From contig NZ_LT670817.1 of NCBI RefSeq assembly GCF_900129425.1, positions 6,882,001 through 6,946,000 on the forward strand: a stretch of 64,000 nucleotides of DNA, written 5' to 3'. This document shows, in pieces, positions 19,369 to 26,560 of the stretch (position 1 is its first letter; every line of letters starts with the position of its first letter). Origin of the DNA: Bradyrhizobium erythrophlei (lineage in GTDB: Bacteria; Pseudomonadota; Alphaproteobacteria; Rhizobiales; Xanthobacteraceae). The translations under genes and the position numbers were made by a program. The notes under the pieces are model-generated. The model was not told the origin of the DNA. It saw only the letters and a list, made by a program, of their open reading frames with translations, and searched no databases.

Positions 19369-20073
19369 TTACTCCGCAGATGATTCTGGCGGGGGAAGAA
19401 CGCTTGCTTGATTTGGTTGAGGTGAGAGAGCCAGCCTACGTGGTGCGGGAGGTTTTTCAGGCAATGGCGGCGTTGCGGTTTCGCCGCCATCCCAAGTAAT
19501 TACGCCTCCGGTTAGCGACGCGAAACTCCAATAGAACAGGCCTGACCCAAACATTGTGAGTGCGGCCAAGTCGTCGGCCACGGATCGAAGCTCCGAAAGA
19601 TCCAGGCTGATGAAGTTATTTTCATCGAAGCTTTTCTTAGATGGCTTGGCTAAGGTTAGATGCGAGACAGAAATGTCTCTTGGCCATGCGTTATGGGCCT
19701 TTGAGTGCAATAAAATATTTCTGTTTTCGGTCGAAATTCCGTAGCCAGAAATGAAATGCTCGTATCGGTCGCGAAACTCGGGTTTTTCGTATTCCGCCAT
19801 TTTCAACGCTATTTCTATGCGCTCAGCGTTGTTTAGCTTTGAGAAAACCATCTTCCCCACTTGGATTTTGCCTAGGGTTAGGAAGAAAAGTCGATAGAAA
19901 TTGCCTTCCAACTCGTTGTAATTGGCGGCAATGACTCCGAGCGCGTGCATATGATCTTTAAGGTTGGGGTTGTACGTCCAATCCCAACTCCACAGTTTTT
20001 CATGTCCTCCAATCGCCGCTAAAAGACCGCCATAGTAGCTCGTTTTAACCGGCTCTGGATCGTCTGAAGACAT
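19369..20073 (-). CDS. Hypothetical protein, lower-GC accessory gene
   Basis: 234 residues from ATG 20073 (GGTGG seven bases upstream; a TTG five codons earlier is possible). The central part (YNELEGNFYRLFFLTLGKIQVGK, ENRNILLHSKA) is helical and charged; the C-terminal 35 residues are proline-rich. No membrane segment or signal peptide. Codon use is visibly less GC-biased than in neighbours (many TTT, AAA, ATT), which suggests transfer. The family is not recognised. Its start codon overlaps that of a broken plus-strand gene at a shared CATG. Confidence 0.65.
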   Translation of the reverse strand: MSSDDPEPVKTSYYGGLLAAIGGHEKLWSWDWTYNPNLKDHMHALGVIAANYNELEGNFYRLFFLTLGKIQVGKMVFSKLNNAERIEIALKMAEYEKPEFRDRYEHFISGYGISTENRNILLHSKAHNAWPRDISVSHLTLAKPSKKSFDENNFISLDLSELRSVADDLAALTMFGSGLFYWSFASLTGGVITWDGGETATPPLPEKPPAPRRLALSPQPNQASVLPPPESSAE

Positions 20074-20244
20074 GACTAAGCCACCCAATGATTATTCTGA
20101 GAAAAGGAAGCCCAAGCGCGCTTCGAAACTGCGTTCAAGGGCGCATTGAACACGCCGCACAAGCCGCTGAAGGAGAAGCCGAAGAAACGGGAGGCTAGCA
20201 AGCCAACCTCCCGCCCTCGTTCACGTAAAAAGATAAACAAATAG
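20072..20244 (+). pseudogene. Frameshifted small basic protein gene
   Basis: Reading from ATG 20072 gives MTKPPNDYSEKRKPKR in one frame. From about 20119 a second frame continues coherently as RFETAFKGALNTPHKPLKEK, then a lysine/arginine-rich end, to TAG at 20242. The two pieces join with a shift of one base near 20117-20122. A sequencing error would look the same. Function unknown. Confidence 0.45.
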
Positions 20245-20677
20245 CGCGACGGCCCGAAGGCAGGCGGCTACGTCCACTTTTACAGAACACCGGATGATGA
20301 GTTGCTTGCGCATCTCGTATTCCTCCGGGCAGCAGCGCGCCGCTTGCCCAAAAGGGTTTGCGGTGAAGCTCCCATCGAACGAATAAGCCGTCGTTCATGG
20401 GTGCATCGGCCCATCATTGGCGAGCTAGCATCACCTCCGACGGACCCCATGTCGCTCCCAGTTGTCCTTTTGCGGAATCGCCGGGTGTGGTGGCGAGGGC
20501 ATCCGGGCTGGGCATGGGCTACGACGTATCCATTCGGGGTATCTGCATTGCGAGTGCAGCGCCGTTTGGGGCCGTAGTGCGTGAATGGTGAGCCGGCTGC
20601 TATTTTGAGTCGAGTCTATTTTGGCCGTTTTCCACGCCAACGCAGAAAGCGCCGGGCCTGACGTTTTGAAATTCGGC
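20245..20677. other. Gene-poor remnant DNA
   Basis: About 430 bp in which I see no gene, RNA or clear repeat. Short open frames on both strands lack ribosome binding sites and family resemblance. It lies inside the decayed accessory stretch between 19.3 and 21.6 kb. Confidence 0.5.
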
Positions 20678-20713
20678 TTAGTTAGCTTGACGATACGTCA
20701 GACGCTTGCGCTC
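20678..20713 (-). pseudogene. Short C-terminal scrap of an IS1595-like transposase
   Basis: On the minus strand, 11 codons read ERKRLTYRQAN followed by TAA. This resembles the KRLTYR tail of IS1595-family transposases and the longer remnant at 21069. Only the tail is left. The short length keeps confidence low. Confidence 0.35.
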
Positions 20714-20749
20714 GTGCGCATAAAGCCAAAGCCGCACGAGGAAATGAAG

Positions 20750-20896
20750 CTATCGAAGGCGACCAAGAATCGCTCCGGCAAGCTTAAGCGGAAAGCCACC
20801 ACAAATTCCAACGATGGCAAAGGCAATCGGCCAAAGGCAGGCGGCAAGACCAAATAGCCAATGCTGCTTGGCGACTGGAATCTTCGTCTTTTTCAT
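20750..20896 (-). CDS. Possible small membrane protein
   Basis: 48 residues beginning MKKTKIPVAKQHW, with one or two hydrophobic stretches (FGLAACLWPIAFAIVGICGG). GGGGGAT lies five bases before the ATG. The family is not recognised. An overlapping plus-strand frame ending at 20857 encodes a lysine-rich peptide; at most one is likely real. Confidence 0.35.
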   Translation of the reverse strand: MKKTKIPVAKQHWLFGLAACLWPIAFAIVGICGGFPLKLAGAILGRLR

Positions 20897-21068
20897 CTGA
20901 TCCCCCGTCTCTTCCGCGATAGGAGGGCAGATATTTGACGGGCGCACAAACGCCGGGGTCCGTGGAGTTAATGGCGTGTTAAACACATTTTGGCTTAAGC
21001 GGTTGATATCATTAGAACGTGGTCCTCTGGGGATAACTTGCTAAGTCTCTGATTTTTAACGTTTACGT

Positions 21069-21410
21069 TCAGCGCGGTCCCTGCGGCTTTTCCAAGCTCG
21101 AAAGCGCCCTGCCGCATGCTTCTTGTAACTGATCTTGGTGAGTCGGCCGGTACGTCAGGCGCTTGCCCTCGATACCCTTGAGAGTTTTCGCCGTCCGTTC
21201 CCCATCGCTAACGTCAAGGCCGGACGATTGTTATAACGGAATGCAAATTCCGAGAGATAGTGCCGTAAGTGCTGGTCACCGCAGACGTATAGGTCCCGCG
21301 CATACCGCCCTTGCCGAGCAATTTGTAAAGTTTGCTTTCATCCCTAACCAGGGTGGCCTTGCGGTGCACGTTGGTGAGGATTTTTTCGAATAGACGCGAT
21401 CCGGCACACG
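21069..21410 (-). pseudogene. Degraded IS1595-family transposase
   Basis: Minus-strand fragments in three frames line up with an IS1595-type C-terminal half: LTNVHRKATLVRDESKLYKL (about 21310-21380), then CGDQHLRHYLSEFAFRYNNR (about 21215-21275), then AKTLKGIEGKRLTYRP and the tail to TGA at 21069-21071. The segment normally carrying a catalytic residue between the first two pieces is missing, and at least one frameshift is needed. Family recognition rests on the HLxxYLxEFxFRYNN and KGIxGKRLTYR motifs. Confidence 0.6.
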
Positions 21411-21502
21411 CGCCGCTGGCAATTCGTCTTGCCGCGCGCGAGCATCAATGCCATGTTTCGCGCATGACGCTTAAATGCACACCGCTCAAATCACTTTGGT
21501 GG

Positions 21503-21581
21503 CGCTCCTCTTAAGGAGCGGCATGGCGTTATTATTTCGACTTCAACGACCTTCGCCGCCGTGATCGGTGAGCAAGGTCGT
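21503..21581 (+). promoter_or_regulatory. Two hairpins in the leader of the trpS-like gene
   Basis: The first is a 7-bp stem, cgctcct and aggagcg, with a four-base loop (21503-21520). The second is an 8-bp stem, acgacctt and aaggtcgt, with a 20-base loop (21546-21581). Both lie within 130 bp upstream of the synthetase start. No U-run follows either, and no Trp-rich leader peptide is seen, so a regulatory role is only possible. Confidence 0.3.
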
Positions 21582-21628
21582 CTTCCGACAAGTCTCCAAT
21601 CGCGGCGGCTCCAGCCAGGAGAAGCCAT

Positions 21629-22654
21629 ATGTTTGTCGAGACTGCGCGACCCGTCATTCTCACCGGCGATCGCACCACTGGTCCTCTTCACCTCGGCCAC
21701 TATGCGGGCTCCCTGAGAAACCGGGTGGCTCTTCAGCACAGCCATCGGCAGTTCGTCTTGCTGGCTGATGCGCAGGCCCTGACCGACAATATCGACGATC
21801 CGGAAAAGGTGCGCCGCAACGTGATGGAAGTGGCGCTTGACTATCTGGCCGTCGGCATCGATCCGGCGGAAACGACAATTTGCGTGCAATCCGCATTGCC
21901 CGCGCTCGCCGAACTCACACAGCTTTATCTCAATTTTGTTTCCGTCTCCCGATTGGAACGCAATCCGACCATCAAGGATGAAATTCAGATGCGGGGCTTC
22001 GAACGTGACATTCCCGCGGGCTTCCTGTGCTACCCCGTGGCGCAGGCCGCAGACATCACGGCATTCAAGGCAACGGTCGTGCCCGTCGGACTGGATCAGG
22101 CTCCGATGATCGAGCAGACCAATGAAATTGTTCGTCGGATCAATCGACAGGTCGGTCGCGAGCTGTTGTTGGAGGCAAAGGCGCTCATTCCCTCGACGGG
22201 GCGGCTTCCCGGCGCCGACGGGAAGACGAAAATGAGCAAATCCCAGGGTAACGCGATTTCGCTTTCCGCCGGTCCTGACGAGATTCGGGCTTTTGTAAAT
22301 CGCATGTACACCGACCCGAACCACCTGCGCGTCTCCGATCCCGGGATGATCGAAGGCAATGTCGTCTTTTCATACCTCGACGCGTTCGATACCGACCGCG
22401 CCGCCGTCGATGAATTGAAGGAGCGCTACCGGCGCGGAGGGCTTGGCGACGTGGTCGTCAAGCGTCGCCTTGAAGACGTGCTGCAGGAGCTTCTGAAACC
22501 GATTCGCGAACGTCGCGCGGCGGTGTCCCGCGATCCCGGTTATGTGTTCGATGTTCTGCGCTCCGGCACTGCTAAAGCGCGCGCGATAACTCAATCAACT
22601 CTCGATGAATTGCGTGACGGTCTGGGGTTGTTTTCGCTCGCTGGAACGGCATGA
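21629..22654 (+). CDS. trpS: Tryptophanyl-tRNA synthetase, divergent type
   Basis: 341 residues, a full-length class Ic synthetase that charges tRNA-Trp. It has the HIGH-type motif HLGH (residues 21-24), KMSKS (201-205) and TrpRS-like blocks FLCYPVAQAADI and VPVGLDQAPMIEQT. The sequence differs from the standard proteobacterial form (E. coli has TIGN and GEDQ at these sites). CAGGAG precedes the ATG. It lies among transposase remnants and repeats, not in a housekeeping context, so it may be a second, acquired synthetase. Roles in resistance to Trp-analogue inhibitors are known for some such paralogs; that is only a possibility here. Confidence 0.85.
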   Translation: MFVETARPVILTGDRTTGPLHLGHYAGSLRNRVALQHSHRQFVLLADAQALTDNIDDPEKVRRNVMEVALDYLAVGIDPAETTICVQSALPALAELTQLYLNFVSVSRLERNPTIKDEIQMRGFERDIPAGFLCYPVAQAADITAFKATVVPVGLDQAPMIEQTNEIVRRINRQVGRELLLEAKALIPSTGRLPGADGKTKMSKSQGNAISLSAGPDEIRAFVNRMYTDPNHLRVSDPGMIEGNVVFSYLDAFDTDRAAVDELKERYRRGGLGDVVVKRRLEDVLQELLKPIRERRAAVSRDPGYVFDVLRSGTAKARAITQSTLDELRDGLGLFSLAGTA

Positions 22655-22732
22655 GACCGCCCGGCGTTGTCCGAGGAGGTTCTACCCACCTTCCGGACTT
22701 GCGCGCGAAGGCGAATTTATTGAGGCGATTCA

Positions 22733-23284
22733 GCCTGATTTGCCCGACGGGCGTGCTTGCCGATTTCGTGTCCAGCCCCTTTTGAAAAAATATTCTGTTT
22801 TTCCGAATACGCAAATCAGTCTATATTCCTAGCCGTCCACCCCACAGAGGGGCGTATCGCGATCGTCACGGACGCGGGGTTGGATGCGATGGACGGGGGC
22901 GGCGCCGATGACGAAAGCGCCTGCTCGCGGACGGCGAAGACGTGTGGTCCTGACGCCCCGACGCTGGCGTCAAGTTTGCGGATTAATCCGCGTAACGACG
23001 GTGGCAAGAAAGCCGATCACCGGGGAGAGCACGGTATAAGCCGTAAACCATTGCGTGCGGGAATGTCGGGTGTTTTCCGATGGCTCGCTGTGAATACTCG
23101 TGTGCATACTTACTACCAATAGCGCACACGAGGCTGCGGGTGCATCGGGCGCCCGGCATTCCCCACGCCCTCTGTTTTCAGGGCGGAGATTATTGCAAAC
23201 CTCGGACGCATCGCGCCGCGAGAATGCGAAAGTGTGTCTGCGTCATTGCGAGCGAAGCAATCCATGCAGCGGCAAAAAGAAAGA
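22733..23284. repeat. Long structured dispersed repeat (possible structured RNA)
   Basis: About 550 bp without credible coding potential. It has nested helices: gggaatgtcgggtg (23059-23072) pairs with cgcccggcattccc (23150-23163), enclosing a perfect 9-bp stem ctcgtgtgc/gcacacgag (23097-23105 with 23124-23132). A further hairpin cgccct/agggcg lies at 23166-23185. The right end is the motif cattgcgagcgaagcaatcc. From memory, near-identical blocks recur between genes in Bradyrhizobium genomes; I could not check this. It ends where trpA similarity begins. Confidence 0.65.
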
Positions 23285-23373
23285 ATCGGGATCGCCGGCC
23301 ATCAGAAAGGTGATGAAGGCCGAGCGGCCTTGTTTTTTAGTTCGGCGAAGCGGCCGTCGATGCGAGTGATCAT
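23285..23373 (-). pseudogene. trpA: 5' fragment of trpA
   Basis: On the minus strand from ATG 23373 the product reads MITRIDGRFAELKNK, then after a one-base shift at about 23329 GRSAFITFLMAGDPD. This matches the first ~31 residues of tryptophan synthase alpha of alphaproteobacteria (RFAxLKxxGRxAxxTFxMAGDPD). Similarity stops at GDPD, exactly where the long dispersed repeat starts. The rest of trpA is absent. Confidence 0.7.
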
Positions 23374-23420
23374 GATGCGGCGCCAGCTGCGTTGTGCTTC
23401 GCCTCGAAGCGTGTGCCCGC

Positions 23421-23592
23421 GGAGAGACCCCCACCCCGGCCCTCCCCCGCAAGCGGGAGAGGGAGCAGATCTTGCCTCATGGATAATCCGTTCGTAATCG
23501 ATGACAGTCCATTCGCGATCGATTCTCGCGCCGCAATCCCGGTCGGTCCCCTCTCCCGCTTGCGGGGGAGGGTTAGGGTGGGGGCTCTCTCC
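23421..23592. repeat. Inverted repeat with ~43-bp arms
   Basis: Arms at 23421-23463 and 23548-23592 are near-perfect inverted copies, each containing cctcccccgcaagcggga or its complement, separated by about 84 bp. Each arm also has its own small stem (cccgc-aa-gcggg). It lies between the trpB and trpA fragments. Confidence 0.75.
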
Positions 23593-23611
23593 ACGGACTC
23601 AACGCCGATAT

Positions 23612-23725
23612 TCACTTCTTCCTCCCCGCAATATATCCGCCACCTGCGGGATGTCCTTGTCGCCGCGGCCGGAGAGATTGACCACCATCAGATGATCTTT
23701 CGGCCGCTTCGGCGCGAGCACTCGA
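23612..23725 (-). pseudogene. trpB: 3' fragment of trpB
   Basis: Minus-strand translation gives RPKDHLMVVNLSGRGDKDIP followed by QVADILRG, the C-terminus of tryptophan synthase beta (compare the E. coli ending LLVVNLSGRGDKDI). Near the end a one-base shift separates ILRG from the expected final basic residues and TGA at 23612. Nothing upstream of this ~35-residue piece remains: the MaoC pseudogene stop is at 23740. Confidence 0.75.
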
Positions 23726-23739
23726 AATGCCCGCCGACT

Positions 23740-24176
23740 TCACCCCAGCGGAAACTCGACCATGGCTTCGCCGGTGGCGACCTTCTCGTCGTTCTGGTTC
23801 TTCACCATGACGTCGATCAGAACCCAGCGCGAATTCGCCGTGGCCTGTTTCGACTTCACGATACCGGTCGGCTGGATGGTGTCGCCGGGCCGCACCGGCT
23901 TGACCCATCTGGTTTCGAGGCGGCGGTGAATGGCCCCGGCCCGATAGGCCCAGTCGGTGATCATCCGCGAGATCAGCCCGAAATTGTTCATCCCGTGCAT
24001 GATGATCCGCCGAAATTGGTCTTGCCGAAATTGCCCTTCATGTAGTCGTCGTCGAGATGCAGCGGGTTGTAGTCGAGCGAAGCGTCGCAAAACAAACGAA
24101 TGGATTCGCGGCTGACCGCGAATTGCGGCCCCTCGATGGTGTCGCCGGCGCGAAGGCTTTCGAACGTCACGGTCAT
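23740..24176 (-). pseudogene. MaoC-like dehydratase gene with a one-base frameshift
   Basis: From ATG 24176 (GGGAGCGG upstream) the first frame reads MTVTFESLRAGDTIEG to NFGG and then hits TGA at 23988. The next frame continues the hot-dog fold from IIMHGMNNFGLISRMITDW to a normal end VEFPLG. One base is missing near 24006: ggcggatcatcatg should read ggcggnatcatcatg. The catalytic Asp/His loop (DYNPLHLDDDY) lies before the break. It starts 19 bp after the partner hot-dog gene. Either an inactivated gene or a sequencing error. Confidence 0.8.
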
Positions 24177-24195
24177 GATTCCGCTCCCTCGCGTG

Positions 24196-24672
24196 TCACT
24201 GCGGCCGGATGGTCCAGCCGCGGCCCGAACAGATCACCGCGCCATGCTGGTTGAAGAAGACATTGTCGTGCACCACGAACAGCCGTTCGCGCTTGATGAA
24301 CTTGTCGAGCGCGCGGGCTTCGAGCCGGATGGTGTCGTTCGGCCGCGCCGGGATATGGTAGCTCCAGGACTGCCCGGCATTGACGGTGCCGGGGCTGCGC
24401 ATCCAGTCATCGGCCGGCGTACAGGCAAACATCAAGAGGATGTGAATCGACGGCGGCGCGATCAGCCCGCCATAGCGGGTGGTTTTGGCGTAGGCTTCAT
24501 CGAAATAAACAGGATGATCTTCGCCGACCGACTTGCAGTACAAGGCGATCGCCTCCTGCGTCAGCGTGTAGGGGATGGTCTTGCGCGGCTCGCCCGGGAC
24601 GATGTCGTCCCAGAGCTTTCGCAGGTTGGCGTCTTTCCAGAAATCGGTCTCGAAGGCTTCCGCCTGCGCCAT
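24196..24672 (-). CDS. MaoC-like N-terminal (FAS1-type) dehydratase domain protein
   Basis: 158 residues. Hot-dog fold protein of the type that pairs with a second MaoC subunit to hydrate or dehydrate enoyl-CoA thioesters. Visible family features: YTLTQEAIALYCKSVGEDHPVYFDEAYAKTTRYGGLIAPP and the closing VVHDNVFFNQHGAVICSGRG. GGGAGGA lies before the ATG. The likely partner is the frameshifted gene just downstream, so the pair may be non-functional. It is divergent from an amidohydrolase gene. Confidence 0.8.
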   Translation of the reverse strand: MAQAEAFETDFWKDANLRKLWDDIVPGEPRKTIPYTLTQEAIALYCKSVGEDHPVYFDEAYAKTTRYGGLIAPPSIHILLMFACTPADDWMRSPGTVNAGQSWSYHIPARPNDTIRLEARALDKFIKRERLFVVHDNVFFNQHGAVICSGRGWTIRPQ

Positions 24673-24721
24673 GATGTCCTCCCGTTTTCGTGGTCTTGTT
24701 CCGGCTATCTTGCCAATTTTG

Positions 24722-24734
24722 TTATATGGTATAA
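24722..24734. promoter_or_regulatory. Palindromic operator-like site overlapping a -10 element
   Basis: The sequence ttatatggtataa is a perfect inverted repeat (TTATA-N3-TATAA) flanked symmetrically by AATT at 24715 and 24737. A TATAAT hexamer at 24730-24735 overlaps it and could serve the amidohydrolase gene starting at 24780; TTGCCA is 14 bp upstream, a short spacing. The site sits between divergent genes and resembles operators of GntR-type repressors. No regulator gene is adjacent. Confidence 0.4.
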
Positions 24735-24779
24735 TCAATTCGCAGCGCTGTACAATCGAGCGGCCGCCGGGAAATCGAA

Positions 24780-25664
24780 ATGTCCAAATTGAAGCTGCCC
24801 AATCTTGAAGACGTCGTCGCGATCGACATCCACACCCATGCCGAAGAGCCCTGCGGCATGCATGGCGATGACGGCTACGATGATTTCCAGGCCCAGATGG
24901 CCGACTATTTCAAATCGCCCAACAAGCATCCGCCGACGGTGCCGGAAACCGCGGCCTATTACCGCGCCAAGAAGATCGCCGCGGTGATCTTTCCGGTCGA
25001 CGCCGAGCGCGAGACCGGATTCCGCCGCTACAACAATTACGAGATGCTGGAAGTCGCCGCCGAGAATTCCGACGTGCTGATCCCGTTCGTCAGCATCGAT
25101 CCGCACAAGGGCAAGCTCGGCGTTCGCGAGGCGCGCAAGCTGATCGAGGAATTCGGCGTCAAGGGCTTCAAATTCCATCCGACCATGCAGGGCTTTTATC
25201 CGAACGACCGCATGGCCTATCCGCTGTACGAAGCGATCAACGACGGCGGCGCGATCGCGCTGTTTCACACCGGCCAGACCGGCGTCGGCTCCGGCATGCC
25301 CGGCGGCATGGGGATGCGGCTGAAATATTCCAATCCGATGTACATGGACGATGTGGCGGCGGATTTTCCCGACCTCAAGATCATTCTCGCCCACCCCTCG
25401 TTCCCTTGGCAGGAAGAGGCGCTGTCGGTCGCGACCCACAAGCCCAACGTCTACATCGACCTCTCCGGCTGGTCACCGAAATATTTCCCGCCGATCCTGG
25501 TGCGCTATATCAACTCCATTTTGCAGGATAAGATGCTGTTCGGCTCGGACTGGCCGGTGATCACGCCCGACCGCTGGCTGTCGGACTTTTCGAAACTCGA
25601 GATCCGCGACGAGATCAGGCCGAAAGTGTTGAAGGCCAACGCGCGCAGGCTGTTGGGTATCTGA
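24780..25664 (+). CDS. Amidohydrolase family protein (amidohydro-2)
   Basis: 294 residues, a metal-dependent TIM-barrel hydrolase or decarboxylase. Metal ligands are visible: IDIHTHAEE near residue 17, Lys/His in VKGFKFHPTMQGF near 125, a His in ALFHTGQT near 162, HPSFPW near 204, and Asp in LFGSDWPV near 256. The family includes ACMSD-like decarboxylases and 4-oxalomesaconate-type hydratases. It is divergent from the MaoC pair, suggesting degradation of an aromatic or cyclic acid, but the substrate is unknown. Confidence 0.87.
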   Translation: MSKLKLPNLEDVVAIDIHTHAEEPCGMHGDDGYDDFQAQMADYFKSPNKHPPTVPETAAYYRAKKIAAVIFPVDAERETGFRRYNNYEMLEVAAENSDVLIPFVSIDPHKGKLGVREARKLIEEFGVKGFKFHPTMQGFYPNDRMAYPLYEAINDGGAIALFHTGQTGVGSGMPGGMGMRLKYSNPMYMDDVAADFPDLKIILAHPSFPWQEEALSVATHKPNVYIDLSGWSPKYFPPILVRYINSILQDKMLFGSDWPVITPDRWLSDFSKLEIRDEIRPKVLKANARRLLGI

Positions 25665-25717
25665 AACGACATTCGATCATTCTGCGGATGTAGTACCGTC
25701 ATTTGAAATGGTGATCC

Positions 25718-26560
25718 TTGGCGAAGCTCTGCAAAGCCGCTGCGTTCGTCACCGCGCTCTTGATCGGAAATGCGGTCGAATGCTTTGCGGCTCAGCCCGA
25801 GCCGTCCGGGACCGTCGTTGAATTCGAGAACCCGCTGGCCAGCCGGTTGCCGCTGCAGGGCTACCTGAGACAGCCAAATATGGCAGGTCCCTTTCCCGCC
25901 GTGGTGCTGCTGCATGGATGCAATGGCAATTGGCGGCGGCTCGACGAGCGTTGGGGAAAGAGGATCGCAGCCTGGGGCTATGTGACGCTCACGGTCGACA
26001 GCTTTGGTCCGCGCGGCCTGAAAAACACCTGCGGCGGCGGCGCTCCTGTCGATCTGGCCTTCGATGCGTACCGGGCCTTGAACTTTCTGGTGCGCCAGCC
26101 ATTCGTCGATCCCGCTCGCGTCGTGGCGCTGGGTTTTTCGCAGGGCGGATGGCTGGCTCTCACCTCGGTCGAACATGGCGCGGTCGAGCAAATATCCCAA
26201 AACAAGTTCCGTGCGGCGATCGCTTTCTATCCGCCATGCCTTGGCTTCAAGGGCAACATGACCGTTCCCACATTGATCCTGATCGGTGAACTCGATGACT
26301 GGACCCCGGCGCTGGAGTGCCGCAACATGGTGGATGGCCGGGACGATTGGGGAATATCCAGGCACAAGGGTGAAGGCGCTCCGGTGCAGCTCGTCGTCTA
26401 TCCCGGCGCCTACCATGCCTTCGATGCCGTCACCCTCCAGACGCCCATTCAATATTTCGGACATCACCTCGAATTCAACCAGCCGGCAACGGATCGATCG
26501 ATCGACGCGGTTCGCGAGTTTCTTGACGCGACCATCGGCGGAAAGGAGCAGGCCAGATGA
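25718..26560 (+). CDS. Secreted dienelactone hydrolase family protein
   Basis: 280 residues from TTG 25718, the only start that keeps the signal peptide (MAKLCKAAAFVTALLIGNAVECFA). The hydrolase triad is Ser141 in GFSQGG, Asp193 or Asp194 in GELDDWTP, and His233 in GAYHAFD. Ser replaces the Cys nucleophile of classical dienelactone hydrolase. Periplasmic or secreted esterase activity is inferred. The gene overlaps the next (HAD) by four bases, so the two are co-translated. Confidence 0.85.
   Translation: MAKLCKAAAFVTALLIGNAVECFAAQPEPSGTVVEFENPLASRLPLQGYLRQPNMAGPFPAVVLLHGCNGNWRRLDERWGKRIAAWGYVTLTVDSFGPRGLKNTCGGGAPVDLAFDAYRALNFLVRQPFVDPARVVALGFSQGGWLALTSVEHGAVEQISQNKFRAAIAFYPPCLGFKGNMTVPTLILIGELDDWTPALECRNMVDGRDDWGISRHKGEGAPVQLVVYPGAYHAFDAVTLQTPIQYFGHHLEFNQPATDRSIDAVREFLDATIGGKEQAR

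Noticed and set aside
20621..20857. A plus-strand Lys-rich frame
   Set aside because: It overlaps a more plausible minus-strand membrane peptide with a ribosome binding site, and its first part runs antisense over a transposase scrap.
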